In this document: in pieces, positions 60,438-64,000 of the stretch
Layout of the letters: each line of letters starts with the position of its first letter
Numbering within the stretch: position 1 is the first letter of the stretch
From: Neobacillus mesonae
GTDB taxonomy: Bacteria; Bacillota; Bacilli; Bacillales; Cytobacillaceae
Direction of reading: 5' to 3'
DNA: 64,000 bases
NCBI RefSeq assembly: GCF_001636315.1
Contig: NZ_KV440949.1
Span: 3,714,973 to 3,778,972 of the forward strand
The notes under the pieces: model-generated
The model's database searches: none
The model's input: the letters and a program-made list of their open reading frames with translations, nothing else
What the model was told of the DNA's origin: nothing
Translations under genes and position numbers: made by a program

Positions 60438-60650
60438 AAAAAAATAAAAGGCCCTGCTACTGCAAGGCCTTTCATCAACAAAATTATATTTCTCAACATA
60501 GCGGTAGAGTGCCGCTTGTTAGAAATCAGATGGTAGACTGGCAGGATTGTACAGGCAAATGTTAAATTGATTGGATTTTGAGCTTGTTACCAACATCCTG
60601 TACACCTCCTCTTTTAGGTAATAATTACCACAATTAGAATTATATAATAA
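60438..60650 (-). promoter_or_regulatory. structured 5' leader with terminator upstream of the GNAT fusion operon
   Basis: In transcript order on the minus strand: promoter-like TATAAT near 60640; TGTACAGG (60597-60604) pairing with CCTGTACA (60548-60555), 8 bp; a long hairpin ATTTCTAACA..GCGG with CCGC..TGTTGAGAAAT (60488-60526); then an intrinsic terminator, AAAGGCCTTGC and GCAGGGCCTTT (60447-60472) with a T-rich tail. Hairpins ahead of a terminator, before an unusual operon, is riboswitch or attenuator architecture. No known riboswitch class or T-box sequence was recognised. Confidence 0.6.
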
Positions 60651-60720
60651 ATGATTCTGAAAAGTAAATTACTTTTTTGGAGAAATTTAGTAGTTTGGAA
60701 GGGGAATTGTTGGAGATTAA

Positions 60721-61192
60721 GGGTATAGGCGACCGTCCGTCTGGAAAAATGGTTTTGTCGGTCGCGTAGAGGGGGTATAGGCGACCGGGCGGCGGGAAAA
60801 GTGGAGGTGCCGGTCGCATAGAAGGGGTATACGAGCCCGGGCGGCGGAAAAAATGGAGGTGCCGGTCGCATAGAAGGGGTATACGCGCCCGGGCGGCGGA
60901 AGAAATGGAGGTGCCGGTCGCATAGAAGGGGTATAGGCGACCGGGCGGCGGGAAAAGTGGAGGAGCCGGTCGCATAGAAGGGTTATAGACGACCGAACGG
61001 CAGAAAAAATGGAGGTGCCAGTCGCATAGAAGGGGTATACGCGCCCGAGCGGCGGAAAGAGAAGAGTTGTCGGTCGCATAGAAAGGGTATACGCGCCCGA
61101 GCGGCGGAAAAAGAAGAAGCGTCGGTCGCATAGAAGGGCTATACGCGCCCGAAAGACAGAAAAAGAAGAGTTGTCGGCCGCATAGAAAAGGT
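60721..61192. repeat. 52-bp tandem repeat array, 9 units, homologous to the array at 3411
   Basis: GGTCGCATAGAA anchors at 60760, 60812, 60864, 60916, 60968, 61020, 61072, 61124 and 61176: every step is 52. A unit reads GGTATAGGCGACCGG, GCGGCGGGAAAAG, TGGAGGTG, CCGGTCGCATAGAAGG; GCGACCGG and CCGGTCGC are inverted arms. Later units read TATACGCGCCCGAGCGGCGG, AAAAAGAAGAAG, close to the ACGTGCCCGAACGG, AAAAAGAAGAGG core at 3411. Long open frames on the minus strand are not genes. Confidence 0.97.
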
Positions 61193-61290
61193 AAACGAAA
61201 CTGAACGACAAGAAAAAGATCTATCTAGCAGCTATGAAAGCAATAAATTTACATCACACCCAGACCCCAAAAAAATATTTCCACCTTTTA

Positions 61291-61318
61291 AAACTTTTTC
61301 CCTGTTCGGTAGTCTAAT
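61291..61318 (+). promoter_or_regulatory. ECF-type promoter of the second sigma/DUF4179 operon
   Basis: AAACTTTT (61291-61298) and TCTAAT (61313-61318), 14 bases apart, 37 bases before the sigma start. Same form as at 33504. Confidence 0.7.
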
Positions 61319-61354
61319 ATGTAAGACAACAAGGTTAGTGAAGGGGGCGTGCAC

Positions 61355-61879
61355 ATGGCCACGGATGAACGATTAGTCAAAAAGGCAATCAAGGGGGACG
61401 ATTCAGCATTTTTACAGCTGATCGAACTCTACAAGATAGATTTATATAAGACCGCGCTTTCTTTTTTACGAAATGAAGAAGAAGCGCTCGAGGCCGTCCA
61501 GGAGGTAACGTACCGGGCTTATAAAAATAGAAAATCGGTGAAAGAGCCTTCTTATTTTAAAACATGGCTGCTCCGCATCATGATCAACTACTGCAATGAC
61601 CAATTGAAAAAGCAAAAGCGAGTCATATTGAATGATGAAATCCTGAACATGCAGGGGGCAGCGGAATCCCATACCAAAATAGAATTGAAGGACGCCATGC
61701 AAGGATTAGATGACAGGTCTCGTGAAATCCTCACTTTAAAATATTTTCATGAATTGAAAATCAAGGAAATTGCTGAAACGCTGCAATGTCCGGAGGGTAC
61801 GGTCAAGACGTGGTTGAACAAAGCGTTAAAGGCTCTTAGGAAAAAATTAGAGGGAAATGGCGGTGATTTACATGTATGA
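61355..61879 (+). CDS. ECF RNA polymerase sigma factor
   Basis: Sigma factor of 174 residues from ATG 61355 (GGGGG 7 bases upstream; GTG 61349 is nearer the site). Region 2: FLQLIELYKIDLYKTALSFL, EALEAVQEVTYRAYKNRKSV and YFKTWLLRIMINYCNDQLKK; region 4: LDDRSREILTLKYFHELKIKEIAETLQCPEGTVKTWLNKA (span about 120-159). It resembles the sigma factor at 33556 in both sequence style and genetic context, and overlaps the DUF4179 gene by eight bases. Confidence 0.93.
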   Translation: MATDERLVKKAIKGDDSAFLQLIELYKIDLYKTALSFLRNEEEALEAVQEVTYRAYKNRKSVKEPSYFKTWLLRIMINYCNDQLKKQKRVILNDEILNMQGAAESHTKIELKDAMQGLDDRSREILTLKYFHELKIKEIAETLQCPEGTVKTWLNKALKALRKKLEGNGGDLHV

Positions 61880-63185
61880 AAAGGAAGAAAAGCAATTAAA
61901 AAATTTATACGATAATATTCAGGTTCCGATAGATTCATTGGACGAAGCGATTTTTGCCGGATTTCAAAAGGCCAAATTGGAGGAGAAACGGCAATTGCGC
62001 CGAAAAAAATGGTTTTTTTCTGTTGCTGCCACAGCTATTTTTTTATTTGGATTTTTAACCTCGATCCGTCTCTCACCAGCGTTTGCTGACTATATTTCCG
62101 TCATTCCCGGCATGGAAAAAATAGTTGATCTTATTCGAACCGATAAAGGAAGAATGCTGGCCGTTGAAAATGATTATTATGAAAAAATCGGTGTGTCCCA
62201 AGAGAAAAATGGCTTGAAGTTTACGATTGATGGCGTAATTGCCGATCAAAGCCAGGTGGTCCTGTTTTATACGATAACATCCAAGGATAAGCAAAAAATA
62301 CTCGAAACGGAGAAGGTTCAATTGGAAAGTTTTGAAGGGAAAAAGCTGGAGCTTGGAGGCATATCAATGGGAAGCCCGCTTTATTCAGAAAAAGGAGCAA
62401 CCACACATAGTGATATGTTTGAATTTTATTTTCAGTCACCTCTTCAAGAAAAAAAACTACAGCTGAAGGTTTGGGTAAAAGGGAAGAAAGTAAAGGAAGA
62501 ATTCACAATAAACTTTGAACTAAAAAAAGACATACAGTTGAAAAAGTCATTTGTTATTAACAAAACAATTTCAATGGAAGGACAAAAAATAACATTTTTA
62601 AATGCCGACATATATCCATTACGTGTGGCGGTCCATGTCAAAATGGACCCAAACAATAGCAAAAGGATCCTAAGCTTTGATGACCTAAGGCTTGTAGATG
62701 AAAATGGAGAAACATGGAATAAAATTAATAACGGGATTACTGCAAATTTGATATCACCTGATGAAGCTGTTATTTACCTGCAAAGTAACTACTTCCGGGA
62801 ACCAAAGGAATTGTATTTGGTCTTTAATAAAATCCAAGCAGTCGACAAGGATAAAGCCTTTGTTGTAGTGGATACAGTAAAGCGGCAAATCCTAAAACAG
62901 CCAAAAGGAAATTTACTACGAAATTTACGAGTAGAAGGAAACGAGCTAATCTTCGACCTTCATACTAAAAAAGAATTCAACGCATTTCTCTTTACAAGAA
63001 TAACGGATGGGAATGGAAAGGAACTACCATCTAATTATGGCTTCACCGAGGGAATGAATGAAAAAGGAATCACCGAATTCGGAGTCAGCATTCCTAATCC
63101 AAAACATCAAACCAACCCAATCTCTTTAGAACTAAGCGCCTATCCATCCTGGATCAAAGGCAATGAAAAAATAAAGGTAAAATAA
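61872..63185 (+). CDS. DUF4179 membrane-anchored anti-sigma-like protein
   Basis: Protein of 437 residues with a cytosolic N-terminus (YEKEEKQLKNLYDNIQVPID), one TM helix (about 46-64, WFFSVAATAIFLFGFLTSI), DUF4179 (about 70-160, with SVIPGMEKIVDLIRTDKG) and a beta-rich C-terminal domain. ATG 61872 has GGTGA 5 bases upstream and is preferred to ATG 61857. It is a paralogue of the protein at 34073 and the presumed anti-sigma factor of the preceding gene. A terminator follows. Confidence 0.85.
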   Translation: MYEKEEKQLKNLYDNIQVPIDSLDEAIFAGFQKAKLEEKRQLRRKKWFFSVAATAIFLFGFLTSIRLSPAFADYISVIPGMEKIVDLIRTDKGRMLAVENDYYEKIGVSQEKNGLKFTIDGVIADQSQVVLFYTITSKDKQKILETEKVQLESFEGKKLELGGISMGSPLYSEKGATTHSDMFEFYFQSPLQEKKLQLKVWVKGKKVKEEFTINFELKKDIQLKKSFVINKTISMEGQKITFLNADIYPLRVAVHVKMDPNNSKRILSFDDLRLVDENGETWNKINNGITANLISPDEAVIYLQSNYFREPKELYLVFNKIQAVDKDKAFVVVDTVKRQILKQPKGNLLRNLRVEGNELIFDLHTKKEFNAFLFTRITDGNGKELPSNYGFTEGMNEKGITEFGVSIPNPKHQTNPISLELSAYPSWIKGNEKIKVK

Positions 63186-63187
63186 GT

Positions 63188-63226
63188 AAAAAGGTGCCTG
63201 ACACCAAAATTGTCAGGTGCCTTTTT
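63188..63226 (+). terminator. intrinsic terminator containing an inverted GGTGTCAGGCACC copy
   Basis: AAAAAGGTGCCTGACA pairs with TGTCAGGTGCCTTTTT (two G-T pairs) around CCAAAAT. GGTGCCTGACACC lies at 63193-63205. Confidence 0.92.
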
Positions 63227-63407
63227 ATGTTTCTAACAAGATAGAATCTTTCACAGAGAATAGAACAAATTCACTGTTCATAAATATTAATAAGGATTAT
63301 GTATTGAGAAAAAAGTAGTAATAATAGATTACAATAGAATTGTCATATGTAAAGACAATAACTATACTAGTAATGAGTAAAGAAGAGAAAAGAGGGGGTT
63401 TTTATTA

Positions 63408-64000
63408 ATGAATAAACAAAGCATGTGGTCCTTGCGTTTTTCAACCGCGTCACTTGTTCTGATACCAGTTGCTGTAGGGATTAACTATATTGGCAAATTT
63501 GTTGCCGGGATTTTAAAGCTGCCTTTGTGGCTGGATTCCATTGGTACGGTGTTAGCCGCTATGCTTGGAGGTCCAATTGTCGGAGCGCTGGCGGGTGCAA
63601 TTAATAACATTATTTATGGTTTTACTGATCCGATTTCTTTCGTATATGCCATTACTAGTGTGGCAATCGGTGTAGCTGCTGGGGTTCTATTTTATAAAGG
63701 GTATATTTCCAGCTGGGGTAAAGCTGTGGTGGCCGGAATTATCATTGGCCTTGTGGAAAAAGTGATTTCAACGCCGTTAAATATCGGCTTTTGGGGCGGC
63801 CAGACAGGGAATGTTTGGGGCGATGCGTTGTTCGCATTTGTGCTAGCAAACACTGAATCTACTTGGCTTGCTTCTCTGCTTGATGAAATCGTTGTCGATG
63901 TGCCGGACAAATTATTGGTTGTACTAGTCAGCTATGGGATTTTCCAAGGTTTACCGCGGAATGTGGTTCAGCTGTACAACAATAATGACAAAGTGGAAAC
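63408..64000 (+). CDS. ECF-transporter S-component-like membrane protein, 3' end outside the window
   Basis: Open frame of 197 codons from ATG 63408 (AGGGGG 9 bases upstream) to the window edge. Helices and loops fit energy-coupling-factor substrate-binding (S) subunits: KFVAGILKLPLWLDSIGTVL, AAMLGGPIVGALAGAINNII (small-residue rich helix), YGFTDPISFVYAITSVAIGV and VVAGIIIGLVEKVISTPLNI. S components capture vitamins or metals for a shared ATPase module. Substrate cannot be told; the full length is not visible, and a sensor N-terminus (5TM type) remains an alternative. Confidence 0.7.
   Translation, partial: MNKQSMWSLRFSTASLVLIPVAVGINYIGKFVAGILKLPLWLDSIGTVLAAMLGGPIVGALAGAINNIIYGFTDPISFVYAITSVAIGVAAGVLFYKGYISSWGKAVVAGIIIGLVEKVISTPLNIGFWGGQTGNVWGDALFAFVLANTESTWLASLLDEIVVDVPDKLLVVLVSYGIFQGLPRNVVQLYNNNDKVE

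Noticed and set aside
60361-60660. T-box leader before the GNAT fusion
   Set aside because: No T-box bulge sequence or specifier stem was found, and the operon does not encode an aminoacyl-tRNA synthetase or amino-acid enzyme.
60614-61211. Three overlapping open frames (85-164 codons) on the minus strand of the 52-bp array
   Set aside because: Same effect of stop-free 52-bp units; the frames overlap each other and share shifted copies of one repeat translation.

Overview
The window is low-GC chromosomal DNA from an endospore-former of the Bacillaceae (Bacillus, Neobacillus or a close relative). The call rests on gene content: an L-lactate operon of the Bacillus type (lutP, lutR, lutABC), the mrp Na+/H+ antiporter operon, PaiA/PaiB, a thermolysin-like neutral protease, a KinD-like orphan Cache kinase, a parvovirus-VP1-like small protein, many TTG/GTG starts and strong AGGAGG ribosome binding sites. 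I found no rRNA, tRNA, prophage, insertion sequence or CRISPR array.

Layout. 0-4 kb: a minus-strand YxlEFG-like ABC exporter (permease cut by the window edge), a DUF1648 membrane protein and its YtrA-type GntR regulator with a perfect operator, then a 52-bp tandem repeat array. 4-8 kb: a YtkA-like lipoprotein, a beta-propeller lipoprotein and an OmpR-type two-component system (TCS). 8-13.6 kb: an ECF sigma/PadR-like/RodA-like operon, a LysE exporter, small genes, a minimal tyrosine recombinase and a stress protein. 13.7-19.6 kb: the mrp operon, with mrpA and mrpB fused. 19.9-24.9 kb: Nudix, an MFS pump behind an apparent attenuator, HD hydrolase, GNAT, DUF2269 and DUF454 genes. 25-28.6 kb: a YkoGH-like TCS with two PepSY proteins. 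29-32.4 kb: a GltP-like symporter, a Cache kinase and a VP1-like gene with an in-frame UGA. 32.4-35.4 kb: a 53-bp repeat array, then an ECF sigma with a DUF4179 anti-sigma. 35.5-42 kb: small membrane genes, signal peptidase, a TerF-like VWA protein, peptidase S51, a frameshifted DinB gene, and paiA-paiB (paiB frameshifted) with a MarR regulator. 42-48 kb: neutral protease, a VanRS-like TCS plus D,D-carboxypeptidase, and bioB between two copies of a ~150-bp structured element. 49-56 kb: an aminotransferase and the L-lactate genes. 56-60.6 kb: an amidohydrolase and a 1027-residue GNAT fusion behind a structured leader. 60.7-64 kb: another 52-bp array, a second ECF sigma/DUF4179 pair and the start of an ECF-transporter S-component-like gene.

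Two themes cut across the genes. First, at least six intergenic arrays share a period of 52-53 bp, with an inverted-repeat core in each unit, although most have unrelated sequences. Two further arrays have a 20-21 bp period. All of these periods keep repeats on one face of the helix. Second, envelope and ion stress signalling is dense: three OmpR-type TCS, each next to 11-bp-spaced direct repeats in front of its likely target genes, and three ECF sigma genes with similar AAAC...TCTAA promoters, as expected for autoregulation.

Three genes (DUF454, DinB, paiB) are off by one base and a fourth (VP1-like) has a UGA at a cysteine position. Sequencing error and genuine decay cannot be separated from this sequence alone.
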